Positions 7,981 through 17,391 of a DNA stretch of 64,000 nucleotides are shown in pieces. Within the stretch, counting starts at the first letter, position 1. Each line of letters opens with the position of its first letter. This DNA comes from Conexibacter sp. SYSU D00693 (GTDB taxonomy: Bacteria > Actinomycetota > Thermoleophilia > Solirubrobacterales > Solirubrobacteraceae): NCBI RefSeq assembly GCF_017084525.1, contig NZ_CP070950.1, positions 124,001 to 188,000 of the forward strand, in the 5' to 3' direction. The notes under the pieces are model-generated. The model was not told the DNA's origin. It did not search any database and saw only the letters and a program-made list of their open reading frames with translations. The position numbers were made by a program, and so were the translations under genes.

Positions 7981-8024
7981 CGACGGCCGATGAACCTCCC
8001 AGGAGGGTGCTGGAGACCGGTTGC

Positions 8025-8030
8025 TACCGT
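8025..8030 (+). promoter_or_regulatory. -10 box (TACCGT) for clpP-clpX
   Basis: TACCGT 63 nt before the clpP ATG would give a leader of about 55 nt. Unlike most first genes here, clpP has a Shine-Dalgarno sequence (GAGAGG at 8084), which fits a leadered mRNA. Confidence 0.35.
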
Positions 8031-8093
8031 TGTCCGACTTCCGCCCTGCCACCCGGCAGGAACGGACGCCCAGACACGGAACTGAGAGGTCGC

Positions 8094-8678
8094 ATGAGCC
8101 CGCTTGTCCCCATGGTGGTGGAGCAGACGTCCCGCGGTGAGCGGGCGTTCGACATCTACTCACGCCTGCTCAGCGAGCGGATCGTGTTCCTGGGGACGCC
8201 GGTCGACGACCAGATCGCGAACCTCATCGTGGCGCAGCTCCTGCACCTCGAGTCCGAGGACCCCGACAAGGACATCTCGCTCTACATCAACTCGCCCGGC
8301 GGGTCGGTGTACGCGGGTCTCGCGATCTACGACACGATGCAGTTCATCAAGCCCGACGTGCAGACGATCTGCGTCGGCATCGCGATGAGCATGGGCGCCC
8401 TGCTGCTGGCCGGCGGCGCGGAGGGCAAGCGCATGGCGCTGCCCAACGCGAAGATCCTCATCCACCAGGTCTCCTCGGGCTTCCAGGGCCAGGCGACGGA
8501 CATCGAGATCCACGCCAAGGAGATCATCGACATCCGCGAGCGCCTGGACCACATCATCGCCAAGCACTCCGGCCAGACGTACGAGAAGGTCTCCAAGGAC
8601 ACCGAGCGCGACTACTTCATGAGCTCGGAGGAGGCCAAGGAGTACGGGATCATCGACCGGGTGATCACCCAGCACTAG
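8094..8678 (+). CDS. clpP: ATP-dependent Clp protease proteolytic subunit
   Basis: 194 residues, normal length for ClpP. The catalytic triad is visible as Ser99 (GIAMSMGA), His124 (ILIHQ) and Asp173 (KDTERDYF). The oligomer-forming handle helix and the [21 protein letters not shown] stretch are intact. It forms the double heptameric chamber that degrades proteins unfolded by ClpX, encoded 39 bp downstream. Only one clpP is in the window; actinobacteria often have two, and the partner may be elsewhere. Confidence 0.97.
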   Translation: MSPLVPMVVEQTSRGERAFDIYSRLLSERIVFLGTPVDDQIANLIVAQLLHLESEDPDKDISLYINSPGGSVYAGLAIYDTMQFIKPDVQTICVGIAMSMGALLLAGGAEGKRMALPNAKILIHQVSSGFQGQATDIEIHAKEIIDIRERLDHIIAKHSGQTYEKVSKDTERDYFMSSEEAKEYGIIDRVITQH

Positions 8679-8717
8679 GCTTCGGCCGACTGGCTGGCCC
8701 CCAGAGGAGAGACGCAC

Positions 8718-9992
<1,275 letters not shown>

Positions 9993-10001
9993 TCCCGGCG
10001 C

Positions 10002-10265
10002 GTGCCGCGTCTTCCGTTCGTCAAGGCCTCACCCTGGATGCTCGCCGCCGAGGCGGCGATGGCGGCGCGCCGCCACTGGAAGGACCTCCCGGTCGAGGAC
10101 CAGCAGCGCCTGCGCGAGCTGCTGCCCAAGGCCAAGGGCGGCCCGTCCGCGCTGAGCGCCAAGGAGAAGGCCGAGCTCAAGGAGATCCTCAAGCGCTTCG
10201 ACGTCCCCGGCGTCGGCAAGGAGCTCCTGCCGGTCGTCGGGCGCCGCGCCCGCAGGCGCCGCTAG
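10002..10265 (+). CDS. Small basic protein downstream of clpX
   Basis: 87 residues from a GTG 9 nt after the clpX stop. It is Lys/Arg rich with a helical middle (ARRHWKDLPVEDQQRLRELLPKAKGGP, SALSAKEKAELKEILKRFD) and an arginine tail. No domain is recognised. The position suggests co-transcription with clpX. Its TAG stop overlaps the stop of the convergent hydrolase gene through a shared CTAG at 10262-10265. Confidence 0.65.
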   Translation: MPRLPFVKASPWMLAAEAAMAARRHWKDLPVEDQQRLRELLPKAKGGPSALSAKEKAELKEILKRFDVPGVGKELLPVVGRRARRRR

Positions 10266-11191
10266 CCGGCGGGGCGCTGGGACATCCGGCGCAGGACGAC
10301 GTCGGCGACCTCGTCGCCGGCCTCCTCCGCCACGAAGTGCGAGGCGCTCGAGATCACGTCGAGCGTCGTGCCGCCCGGGAGCATCTCCGCCCACCGCCGG
10401 CCCCACTCGAGCTCGAAGATCGGGTCGACGTCGGGCCAGACGAGGTGGATCGGCGTGTGCGACCACGCGCACAGCGCCTCGTGGCAGCGCTGCTGCTCGG
10501 CGGCGTTGCCCTCCTGCGGCTGGGCCCACGGCAGCAGCCACGGGAAGCGCCGCGCGCCGGCCTTGGACTCGACGGTGTCGAACGGCGCCTCGTAGGCGGC
10601 CTTCAGCGCGCCGGGGTCCTGGATCGGGCGCGCGCGGGCGAGGCCGAGGACGTCGCCGACCGGCAGGTCGCCGGTCTCCGGCTCGAAGCCCGTCGCGAGC
10701 TCGCGCCACTGGCGCCAGCCCTCGCCGTAGACCATGCCCTCGTGGTGCAGCCAGGTGTTGAGCACCACGAGGCGCGAGAACCGCTCGGGCTGGTCGACCG
10801 CGAGCCGCAGCCCGATCGGCCCGCCCCAGTCGTGGGCCACGAGCATCACGTCGCGGAGGTCGAGCTCGTCGAGCACGTGCCGGGCCACCTCGCAGTGGCG
10901 CTCGATCGTGTACCAGTCGTCGTCCAGCACCTTGTCGCTGCGCCCGAACCCGATGTGGTCGAAGGCCACGCAGCGGATCCCGGCGGCGCTGAAGCGGTCG
11001 ATGACCCGGCGCCACATGTAGGCCCACGTCGGCTCGCCGTGGACGAACAGCGCCGTCGTCCCCGCCGGCTCAGTGCTCGGGGCGACGTCGACGTGGTGGA
11101 CCCGCAGCCCCTGCCACTCGACGTAGCGCGGCTCGTGCGGCCAGTCCTCCAGGCCGGCGAAGCGCTCGTCGGGCGTGCGGTGGACGCGCAT
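10262..11191 (-). CDS. Haloalkane dehalogenase-like alpha/beta hydrolase
   Basis: 309 residues. HGEPTWAYMWRR at 51-62 is the oxyanion/Glu motif of haloalkane dehalogenases, and HDWGG at 120-124 gives the nucleophile Asp121 followed by the halide-binding Trp122. A late SHFVAEEAG supplies the catalytic His, and DVDPIFELEW the acid. The family hydrolyses carbon-halogen bonds to alcohols in the cytoplasm; closely related proteins also include epoxide hydrolases, so the substrate is not certain. It is monocistronic and convergent to the gene after clpX, with overlapping stops. A CACAAT box lies 9 nt before the ATG. Confidence 0.8.
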   Translation of the reverse strand: MRVHRTPDERFAGLEDWPHEPRYVEWQGLRVHHVDVAPSTEPAGTTALFVHGEPTWAYMWRRVIDRFSAAGIRCVAFDHIGFGRSDKVLDDDWYTIERHCEVARHVLDELDLRDVMLVAHDWGGPIGLRLAVDQPERFSRLVVLNTWLHHEGMVYGEGWRQWRELATGFEPETGDLPVGDVLGLARARPIQDPGALKAAYEAPFDTVESKAGARRFPWLLPWAQPQEGNAAEQQRCHEALCAWSHTPIHLVWPDVDPIFELEWGRRWAEMLPGGTTLDVISSASHFVAEEAGDEVADVVLRRMSQRPAG

Positions 11192-11200
11192 GCGCGGCGC

Positions 11201-11206
11201 ATTGTG
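11201..11206 (-). promoter_or_regulatory. -10 box (CACAAT) of the haloalkane dehalogenase-like gene
   Basis: CACAAT on the minus strand, 9 nt before the ATG at 11191; one mismatch to the TANNNT pattern. Confidence 0.35.
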
Positions 11207-11252
11207 CCGTGGTGGCGCGCGGCGCGGCGAGCCGTTCGGGGCCGACCGACCG

Positions 11253-11297
11253 CGACCCTGTCATCTCCGGCGTCCCAGACCGGAGATCGCAGGGTCA
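11253..11297. repeat. Long interrupted inverted repeat downstream of the MFS gene
   Basis: GACCCTG, a 2-nt bulge, ATCTCCGG, a 10-nt centre, CCGGAGAT, a 2-nt bulge, CAGGGTC. It is a 15-bp stem in two blocks with a symmetric internal loop. It lies about 100 nt after the MFS gene stop. It may act as a terminator or be another REP-like element; there is no T tract. Confidence 0.5.
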
Positions 11298-11393
11298 CGG
11301 TCGACGGCGGCGAGCCGACCAGCGAACGCCGCCCGCCCCGCGCCCCCGGAGCGTCACGGGCTCCAGGGGCGCGGGCCGACTAGCCCAGGGTGG

Positions 11394-12830
11394 CTAGGCG
11401 GGGCTGGGGGCGAGGGAGCGACGGCGCAGGGACCCGGCGCTGACCGCGATGAGGCCGAGGGCCGCCATCGCCGTCACGAACTCCAAGCCGGGCAGGTAGC
11501 CGTCGGGCAGGGCCCCGGAACCGGCCGCCGACTCGCCGCCGGCGGCGACGATGGCGGTCACGACCGCGAGGACGATGGCTCCGCCGACCTGGAAGGAGGT
11601 GTTGACCAGGCCGGACGCGAGACCCTGCTCGTGGTCGGCCACGCCGGTGGTGGCCGCCACGTTGAGCGCCGGGAAGGCCAGCGCGAAGCCGCTGCCGATG
11701 AGCAGCATGGTGGGCAGGAGGACCGAGGCGTAGCCGAAGCCGCTGTCGATCCGCAGGAACAGGGCATAGCCCACGGTGAACGCCAGGAGGCCGGCGGCGA
11801 GCACGCGGCGCGTGCCGAGCCGGTCGATGACGCGACCCATGTTGGGCGCCGTGAACGCGACGATCAGGCCGCCGGGCAGGAAGCCCAGCGCGGTCTCGAG
11901 CGCGCTCCAGCCCAGCGTCTGCTGCAGGTGCAGCGTGACGAGGAACTGGAAGGAGACGTACGAGCCGAACACCGCCATCGCGGCGAGGTTGGCGTGCACG
12001 ATCCCGGGGGTCTTCAGGATCCCGAGGCGCAGGAGCGGATGCTCGACGCGCCGCTCGATCACCACGAAGGCGACGAGGAGGGCCACGACGGCGGCGAAGC
12101 CGACCAGCGTCTCGGCCGCGCTCCAGCCGACGTCCGGCGCGCGCACGACGGTGAAGACGAGCGCGAGCATCGCGCCGGTCACCGTCACCGCGCCCGCGAG
12201 GTCGTAGGACTTGGGCGCGTCCGCGAGCGGCTTGTCGGCGCGGATGAGCCGCGGCGCCAGGAAGGCGAGCAGCAGCGCGATCGGCGCGGGCAGCAGGAAC
12301 GTCCAGCGCCAGCCGGCCGTCGTCAGGAGCCCGCCCATGATCAGGCCGAGCGAGAAGCCGGAGGCACCGGTCGCGGTGTAGATCGCCAGCGCCTTGTTGC
12401 GCAGCGGGCCCTCGGGGAACGTCGTGGTGATGATCGACAGGCCGGCGGGCGCGGTGAACGCGGCGGCCAGCCCCTTGATGAAGCGCGTGGCGATCAGGAC
12501 CGTGCCGTCGCTGCTCAGGCCGCCCAGCAGCGACGCGAGCGCGAAGACGACCAGCGCGCCGACGAAGACGCGTCGCCGGCCCAGCAGGTCGGCCGCGCGG
12601 CCGCCGAGGAGGAGCAGGCCGCCGTAGCCGAGCACGTAGCCCGAGACGACCCACTGGAGGGTGGAGGTGGACAGGTCGAGGTCCGCGTCGATGGACGGCA
12701 GGGCCACGCCCACCATCGACACGTCCAGACCGTCGAGGAAGAGAGCACCGCAGAGCACGAGCAGCGCCCCCCAGGCGCGTGCGTCGAGCCTCGTGGCCGC
12801 GGAGCCGTTCTCGGTCGTGGAGGAGGTCAT
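11394..12830 (-). CDS. MFS drug/proton antiporter of the DHA2 (EmrB/QacA) type
   Basis: 478 residues, with 12 or more and most likely 14 membrane segments, as in the DHA2 family. The first helix (LFLDGLDVSMVGVALPSIDADL) carries the D-x-V-NVALP-like motif, and motif A is GGRAADLLGRRRVF; the antiporter motif C region is GASGFSLGLIMGGLL. The ATG at 12830 is chosen because the hydrophilic N-terminus is then a normal 20 residues and a promoter with TTGTCG and TATTGT precedes it. It is divergent to a MarR regulator gene with an operator between them, so it is probably a regulated efflux pump for toxic organic compounds. Confidence 0.9.
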   Translation of the reverse strand: MTSSTTENGSAATRLDARAWGALLVLCGALFLDGLDVSMVGVALPSIDADLDLSTSTLQWVVSGYVLGYGGLLLLGGRAADLLGRRRVFVGALVVFALASLLGGLSSDGTVLIATRFIKGLAAAFTAPAGLSIITTTFPEGPLRNKALAIYTATGASGFSLGLIMGGLLTTAGWRWTFLLPAPIALLLAFLAPRLIRADKPLADAPKSYDLAGAVTVTGAMLALVFTVVRAPDVGWSAAETLVGFAAVVALLVAFVVIERRVEHPLLRLGILKTPGIVHANLAAMAVFGSYVSFQFLVTLHLQQTLGWSALETALGFLPGGLIVAFTAPNMGRVIDRLGTRRVLAAGLLAFTVGYALFLRIDSGFGYASVLLPTMLLIGSGFALAFPALNVAATTGVADHEQGLASGLVNTSFQVGGAIVLAVVTAIVAAGGESAAGSGALPDGYLPGLEFVTAMAALGLIAVSAGSLRRRSLAPSPA

Positions 12831-12838
12831 GCGATCCC

Positions 12839-12867
12839 ACAATACATGCATGCGCATGCATCGACAA
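12839..12867 (-). promoter_or_regulatory. Promoter of the MFS gene with operator in the spacer
   Basis: Minus strand: -35 TTGTCG (12867-12862), a 17-bp spacer, -10 TATTGT (12844-12839), then 8 nt to the ATG. The spacer is filled by the 16-bp palindrome at 12846-12861. Confidence 0.6.
12846..12861. promoter_or_regulatory. Probable MarR operator, perfect 16-bp palindrome
   Basis: ATGCATGCGCATGCAT is perfectly self-complementary. A second pair of half-sites (TGCATG and TTGCAT, 12869-12883) follows, overlapping the probable -35 of the regulator. Binding would block the pump promoter and the regulator itself. Confidence 0.65.
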
Positions 12868-12902
12868 GTGCATGTCCTTGCATACACCATGCCGCAACCG
12901 GC

Positions 12903-12908
12903 TACCAT
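12903..12908 (+). promoter_or_regulatory. -10 box (TACCAT) of the MarR gene
   Basis: TACCAT lies 7 nt before the GTG at 12916. A TTGCAT at 12878-12883 could be its -35 (19-bp spacer) and overlaps the second operator half-sites. Confidence 0.45.
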
Positions 12909-12915
12909 CCCTGCG

Positions 12916-13293
12916 GTGAGCGCGAGCGAGACCGACCTGGTGGGTGAGTGGCGTGACCTCCTGGCCCGGCACGCCCGGGTCACCGACGCGCTCGAGCGCG
13001 CGCTCCAGCGCCACCACCAGCTCTCGGTCACGGAGTTCGAGGCGCTCCAGCGCCTGGCCGAGAACGAGGACGACGGCTGTCGCCTCCAGCAGCTCGTCGA
13101 CGACGTGCACATGAGCCAGAGCGCCCTCTCGCGCCTGGTCAGCCGCCTCGAGGAGCGCGGCCTCGTCGTCCGCAAGGCCTGCGAGATGGACCGCCGTGGC
13201 ACGTACGCCTGCCTCACGCAGGAGGGCCGCGACCGGCTCCGGTCCGCGGAGCCCACGCAGCGCGACGTCCTCGCGCAGGTCCTCGGCGCCTAG
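12916..13293 (+). CDS. MarR-family transcriptional regulator
   Basis: 125 residues from the GTG at 12916, with the MarR winged helix: LSVTEFEALQRLAENEDDGCRLQQL, recognition helix HMSQSALSRLVSRLEERGLV and wing RKACEMDRRGTYACLTQEGR. The DR-G motif in the wing is present (MDRRG). The protein is slightly short for the family. An ATG at 12889 would add nine residues but lies before the -10 box, so the GTG is preferred. It is divergent to the MFS pump gene and very probably represses it and itself through the ATGCAT-type sites between them. Cys residues in the wing region could be redox-sensitive, but that is speculative. Confidence 0.85.
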   Translation: MSASETDLVGEWRDLLARHARVTDALERALQRHHQLSVTEFEALQRLAENEDDGCRLQQLVDDVHMSQSALSRLVSRLEERGLVVRKACEMDRRGTYACLTQEGRDRLRSAEPTQRDVLAQVLGA

Positions 13294-13327
13294 CCGGCGC
13301 GCACCGCTCCGGGCGGGGGCCCGGACG

Positions 13328-13333
13328 TAGACT
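13328..13333 (+). promoter_or_regulatory. -10 box (TAGACT) of valS
   Basis: TAGACT, then 8 nt, then the valS ATG; no Shine-Dalgarno sequence. Confidence 0.5.
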
Positions 13334-13341
13334 CTCCCCGG

Positions 13342-15903
13342 ATGAGCCTGGAGGACCGCAAGCGGTTCGAGCCCGCCGAGGCCGAGCCGCCGATCGTCGA
13401 GCGCTGGTTGAGCTCCGGCCTCTTCTCGCCCGACCCGGCCGGCCCGAAGGAGGAGACCTTCTCGATCGCCGTCCCGCCGCCCAACGTCACGGGCGCGCTG
13501 CACATGGGCCACGCGCTCAACGGGTCGGTCCAGGACGTCCTGATCCGCTTCCACCGCCAGCGCGGCGCGCGCGCCAAGTGGACGCTGGGCACCGACCACG
13601 CCGGCATCGCCACCCAGGCGCAGGTCGAGAAGCAGGTCGCACGCGAGGGCACCTCGCGCAAGGAGATGGGGCGTGCGGCGTTCGTCGAGCGGACCTGGCG
13701 CTGGCGCGAGGAGTACGGCGGCACGATCGTCGGCCAGTTCAAGCGCCTGGGCTGCTCGATGGACTACGACCACGAGCGCTTCACCCTGGACGAGGGCTAC
13801 GCGCGGGCGGTGCTCGAGGTCTTCGTCGCCCTCTTCCGCAAGGGCCTGATCTACCGCGACAACTACATGGTCAACTGGGACCCGGGCACCGGCTCGGCGA
13901 TCAGCGACCTGGAGGTCGAGGAGCGCGAGGTCGACGACGTCCTCTACTCGATCGCCTACCCGCGCGCGGACGGGCCCGGGGAGGTCGTCGTCGCGACCGT
14001 GCGCCCCGAGACGATGCTCGCGGACGTCGCCGTCGCGGTGAACCCGCTCGACGAGCGTCACGTCGACCTCATCGGCGCGCAGATCCGCCTGCCGCTGACG
14101 GACCGCACGATCCCGGTCATCGCCGACGATTACGTCAAGACCGACTTCGGCACGGGCTGCCTGAAGATCACGCCGGGCCACGACCCCAACGACTTCGAGA
14201 TCGGCCGCAAGCACGGCCTGCCCGAGCTCAGCGCGATCGGCGAGGACGGCCGCATGACCGAGCTCGCCGGCGAGTTCGCCGGCCTGACCGCGCTCGAGGC
14301 CCGCAAGGCGGTCGTCGAGCGGCTGCGCGAGCAGGGGCTGCTGCGCGCGGAGGAGCCCTACCGCCACGTCGTCCCGTTCAGCCACCGCTCGGGCGAGCGC
14401 ATCGAGCCGCTCATCTCCCTGCAGTGGTTCATGCGCATGGACGTCCTGGCCAAGCCGGCGATCGACGTCGTGCGCGAGGGCCGCGTGCGCATCCACCCGC
14501 CCTCGCAGCAGCGCCGCTACGTCGACTGGCTCGAGGGGATCCGCCCCTGGTGCATCTCCCGCCAGCTGTGGTGGGGCCACCAGATCCCCGTCTGGTACCG
14601 CGGCGACGAGGTCTTCTGCGGCGTCGAGGCGCCCGAGGGCGACGGCTGGGAGCGCGATCCCGACGTCCTGGACACCTGGTTCTCGAGCGCCCTGTGGCCG
14701 TTCGCCACGCTCGGCTGGCCCGACGAGACCCCCGAGCTCGAGGCCTTCTACCCGACGTCGGTGCTCTCGACGGCGCGCGACATCCTCTTCCTGTGGGTCG
14801 CCCGCATGGTGATGATGGGCCTCGAGTTCACCAACGACGTCCCGTTCGCCGACGTCTACTGCCACTCGGTGATCCAGGCGCCCGACGGCCGGCGGATGAG
14901 CAAGTCGCTGGGGACGGGCATCGACCCGATGGCGCTCATCGAGGGCGGCGAGCGCCCCCCGGCCTTCCCGCAGGGCGGGGAGTTCCCGGCCTACGGCGCC
15001 GACGCCGTGCGCTTCGGCCTGCTGGCGATGAGCTCGACGCAGGACGTCCGCTTCTCCGAGGAGAAGATCGCCCAGGGCGCGGCGCTGGCCAACAAGCTCT
15101 TCAACGCCTCGCGCTTCGTGCTCCTGCGCGCGCAGGCGGTGACGCCGGCTCCGGCGCCCGAGACGGTCGAGGACCGCTGGATCCTCTCGCGCCTGCACCA
15201 CGCGCGCACGACGTTCGAGGCCCAGGTCGCGGACTTCGACTTCTCCAAGGCGGCGTTCGGGCTCTACGACTTCGTCTACGCGGAGCTGTGCGACTGGTAC
15301 CTCGAGCTCATCAAGGGCCGCGAGTTCGACGAGCGGCTCTCCGCGCACCTGCTCTACGTCCTGCGCGAGACGCTCGTGCTCTGCCACCCGGTGATCCCGT
15401 TCGTCACCGAGGAGCTGTGGGCGCACCTGCCCGGGACCGAGGGCCTGCTGGCCGGTCACGTCGCCGGGCCGCTGCAGGGCGGCGCGGACGCCGAGGCCGA
15501 GCGGGCGGTGCAGACGGTCATCGACGTGGTGCAGGCCGTGCGCTCGTGGCGCGACGCGTCGGGCGTCAAGCCCGGCGAGCGGCTGGAGGCCCGTGTGGCG
15601 GGCCTCGACGGCATCGCGCCGCTCGTCTCGCGCCTGGCGCGCCTCGAGCTGCTGGAGGCCGACACGCGCGAGCCGGTCGCGACGATCCCGGTCGCCGGCC
15701 TCCAGGTCGAGCTGCTGACGGGCGTCGACCCCGCCGAGGCGGCCGCGAAGGTCGAGGCGGAGCGCCAGCGCCTCACGGGCGAGGTCCAGCGCGCCGAGGC
15801 CAAGCTCGCCAACGAGGGCTTCGTGGCCAAGGCCCCGGAGCACGTCGTCGCCGCGGAGCGCGAGAAGCTGGCGCGCCTGCGGGCGGAGCTCGAGGCCCTG
15901 TAG
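13342..15903 (+). CDS. valS: Valyl-tRNA synthetase
   Basis: 853 residues, class I synthetase. HMGH at 54-57 (in PNVTGALHMGHALN) and RMSKS at 518-522 form the ATP site; an Arg replaces the first Lys of KMSKS. The CP1 editing domain (TVRPETMLADVAVAVNP, DYVKTDFGTGCLKITPGHDPNDFEIG) has the Thr and Asp residues used to hydrolyse mischarged Thr-tRNA. WCISRQLWWGHQIPVWY and the long C-terminal coiled-coil arm (about 790-853) that grips the tRNA elbow are present. It heads an operon with folC, 2 bp downstream. Confidence 0.97.
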   Translation: MSLEDRKRFEPAEAEPPIVERWLSSGLFSPDPAGPKEETFSIAVPPPNVTGALHMGHALNGSVQDVLIRFHRQRGARAKWTLGTDHAGIATQAQVEKQVAREGTSRKEMGRAAFVERTWRWREEYGGTIVGQFKRLGCSMDYDHERFTLDEGYARAVLEVFVALFRKGLIYRDNYMVNWDPGTGSAISDLEVEEREVDDVLYSIAYPRADGPGEVVVATVRPETMLADVAVAVNPLDERHVDLIGAQIRLPLTDRTIPVIADDYVKTDFGTGCLKITPGHDPNDFEIGRKHGLPELSAIGEDGRMTELAGEFAGLTALEARKAVVERLREQGLLRAEEPYRHVVPFSHRSGERIEPLISLQWFMRMDVLAKPAIDVVREGRVRIHPPSQQRRYVDWLEGIRPWCISRQLWWGHQIPVWYRGDEVFCGVEAPEGDGWERDPDVLDTWFSSALWPFATLGWPDETPELEAFYPTSVLSTARDILFLWVARMVMMGLEFTNDVPFADVYCHSVIQAPDGRRMSKSLGTGIDPMALIEGGERPPAFPQGGEFPAYGADAVRFGLLAMSSTQDVRFSEEKIAQGAALANKLFNASRFVLLRAQAVTPAPAPETVEDRWILSRLHHARTTFEAQVADFDFSKAAFGLYDFVYAELCDWYLELIKGREFDERLSAHLLYVLRETLVLCHPVIPFVTEELWAHLPGTEGLLAGHVAGPLQGGADAEAERAVQTVIDVVQAVRSWRDASGVKPGERLEARVAGLDGIAPLVSRLARLELLEADTREPVATIPVAGLQVELLTGVDPAEAAAKVEAERQRLTGEVQRAEAKLANEGFVAKAPEHVVAAEREKLARLRAELEAL

Positions 15904-15905
15904 CC

Positions 15906-17165
15906 ATGGGCGGCGCGCCGGCGATGAGCTACCCGGAGGCCGAGCGCGCGCTGCTCGACCTCGAGCTCTTCGGCATGCGGTTCGGCCTGGACCGCATGCG
16001 CCGGCTGCTCACCGTCCTGGGCTCGCCGCAGGAGCGATTCCGGGCGATCCACGTCGTCGGCTCCAACGGCAAGTCGTCGACCACCCGCCTGGCCGCGGCG
16101 ATCCTGCGCCGCCACGGGCTGCGCACCGGCGCCTACCTGTCCCCGCACCTCGTCGCGTTCCGCGAGCGCGTGCGCGTCGACGACGAGGACGTCAGCGAGG
16201 CCGCCTTCGCCGATGCGGTCGCCCGCGTCCTCGCCGCGGCGGAGAAGGTCGACCGCACGAACGGCCCGGACGACCGGGTGACCCAGTTCGAGGCCGTGAC
16301 CGCGGCGGGCCTGCTGCTGCTGGCCGAGGCGGAGGTCCAGGTCGCGGTCGTCGAGGCCGGGCTCGGCGGGCGCTTCGACGCGACGAACGTCCTGCCGACG
16401 TCGGTCGCGGTGTGCACGAACGTCGGGCTGGAGCACACGCGCTGGCTCGGGCCGACGATCCGCGACGTGGCGTCCGAGAAGCTCGCCGTCGTCCGCGACG
16501 GGTCGACGCTCGTGGTCGGCCACGGGCTGCACCCCGACGCGCTCGAGGTGGCCGAGCGCGTGTGCCGCGAGCGCCGCGCCCGGCTCGTGCAGGCGCCCGA
16601 GGACGTGGGGGTCGAGCTCGTCGCCCAGGGCGCCTTCCAGCGGCGCAACTTCGCCACGGCCCACGCCGCGGTGGGCGCGCTGCTCGGCGAGCTCGACGAC
16701 GCGGCGGTCCGCGCTGCGGCGGCCGCGACGCTCGTGCCCGGGCGCTTCGAGGAGGTCGACCACGACCCGATCACCATCGTCGACGGGGCGCACAACCCGG
16801 CGGGCGTCGAGGCGCTGGCCGACTCGCTGCCGTCGTTCCTCGCCGGCCGCCGGCTCGTGGCGGTCGTCTCCGTCCTCGACGACAAGGACGCCGCGACGAT
16901 GCTCGCCACGCTGGCACCGCTGTGCGACCACATCGTCTGCACCTCCAACGCCAACCCGCGGACGCTGTCGCCCGCGACCCTGCTGACCGAGTGCGAGCGC
17001 CTCGGCGTCGCCGCCTCCATCGAGCCTGATCCGCGGCGGGCGCTGGAGCGCGCGCGGGAGCTGGCGGGACCCGGCGGCGTGGCCCTCGCGACCGGCTCGC
17101 TCTACCTCCTGGCCGACCTGCGTCGCCCCGCGACCCACCGAGACCAGCGAGCATCCCGTCTGTGA
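15906..17165 (+). CDS. folC: Folylpolyglutamate synthase / dihydrofolate synthase
   Basis: 419 residues of the Mur-ligase superfamily. The P-loop is VVGSNGKSSTTRL near residues 47-59, the folate/omega loop region is GAYLSPHLVAFRERVRVD, and VVEAGLGGRFDATN and NVGLEHTRWLG are the FolC signatures. IVDGAHNPAGVEAL marks the C-terminal glutamate-binding domain. It adds glutamate to folates, with either dihydropteroate or tetrahydrofolate as acceptor. The start could also be the ATG at 15924 (MSYPEAERALLDLE), which fits the family alignment equally well. It ends in GTGA overlap with the next small gene. The valS-folC order is common in bacteria. Confidence 0.95.
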   Translation: MGGAPAMSYPEAERALLDLELFGMRFGLDRMRRLLTVLGSPQERFRAIHVVGSNGKSSTTRLAAAILRRHGLRTGAYLSPHLVAFRERVRVDDEDVSEAAFADAVARVLAAAEKVDRTNGPDDRVTQFEAVTAAGLLLLAEAEVQVAVVEAGLGGRFDATNVLPTSVAVCTNVGLEHTRWLGPTIRDVASEKLAVVRDGSTLVVGHGLHPDALEVAERVCRERRARLVQAPEDVGVELVAQGAFQRRNFATAHAAVGALLGELDDAAVRAAAAATLVPGRFEEVDHDPITIVDGAHNPAGVEALADSLPSFLAGRRLVAVVSVLDDKDAATMLATLAPLCDHIVCTSNANPRTLSPATLLTECERLGVAASIEPDPRRALERARELAGPGGVALATGSLYLLADLRRPATHRDQRASRL

Positions 17166-17326
17166 GCGTCCAGGACGGGGGAGGGCCGGGCATCGACGAC
17201 GGCGAGGTCGCCCCGCACGGCGAGCCGTCCGTCGGGACGATGATCGCGGGCGTCGCGGCGCTCGTCGTCGTGGTGGTCCTCGTCTTCTTCGCCCTGGGCT
17301 ACCTCATCGGGCGGCTGGTCCTCTAG
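17162..17326 (+). CDS. 54-residue single-span membrane protein
   Basis: GTG start overlapping the folC stop by 4 bp, stop TAG at 17324. A glycine-rich acidic N-terminus (SVQDGGGPGIDDGEVAPHGE) precedes a strongly hydrophobic segment (MIAGVAALVVVVVLVFFALG) and ends YLIGRLVL. Topology is probably N-out/C-in or a tail-anchored form. Codon use matches the neighbours and the overlap suggests translational coupling to folC. Function unknown. Confidence 0.65.
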   Translation: MSVQDGGGPGIDDGEVAPHGEPSVGTMIAGVAALVVVVVLVFFALGYLIGRLVL

Positions 17327-17374
17327 CGCCCGCGCAGGGTTCCGGTGGATCGCCCCGAATCCCGCAGCGACCCG

Positions 17375-17380
17375 TACTCT
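17375..17380 (+). promoter_or_regulatory. -10 box (TACTCT) of the zinc-ribbon membrane protein gene
   Basis: TACTCT, 11 nt before the ATG at 17392. It overlaps a possible TTG start at 17380, which argues for the ATG. Confidence 0.4.
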
Positions 17381-17391
17381 TGTCTGCTCTG

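Noticed and set aside
11380-15843. Very long minus-strand open frame opposite valS
   Set aside because: Shadow of the GC-rich plus-strand gene: Arg/Ala/Asp-rich low-complexity translation without motifs, while valS is certain on the other strand.
17380-17391. TTG start for the zinc-ribbon protein
   Set aside because: It overlaps the -10 box; the ATG at 17392 is the better start.
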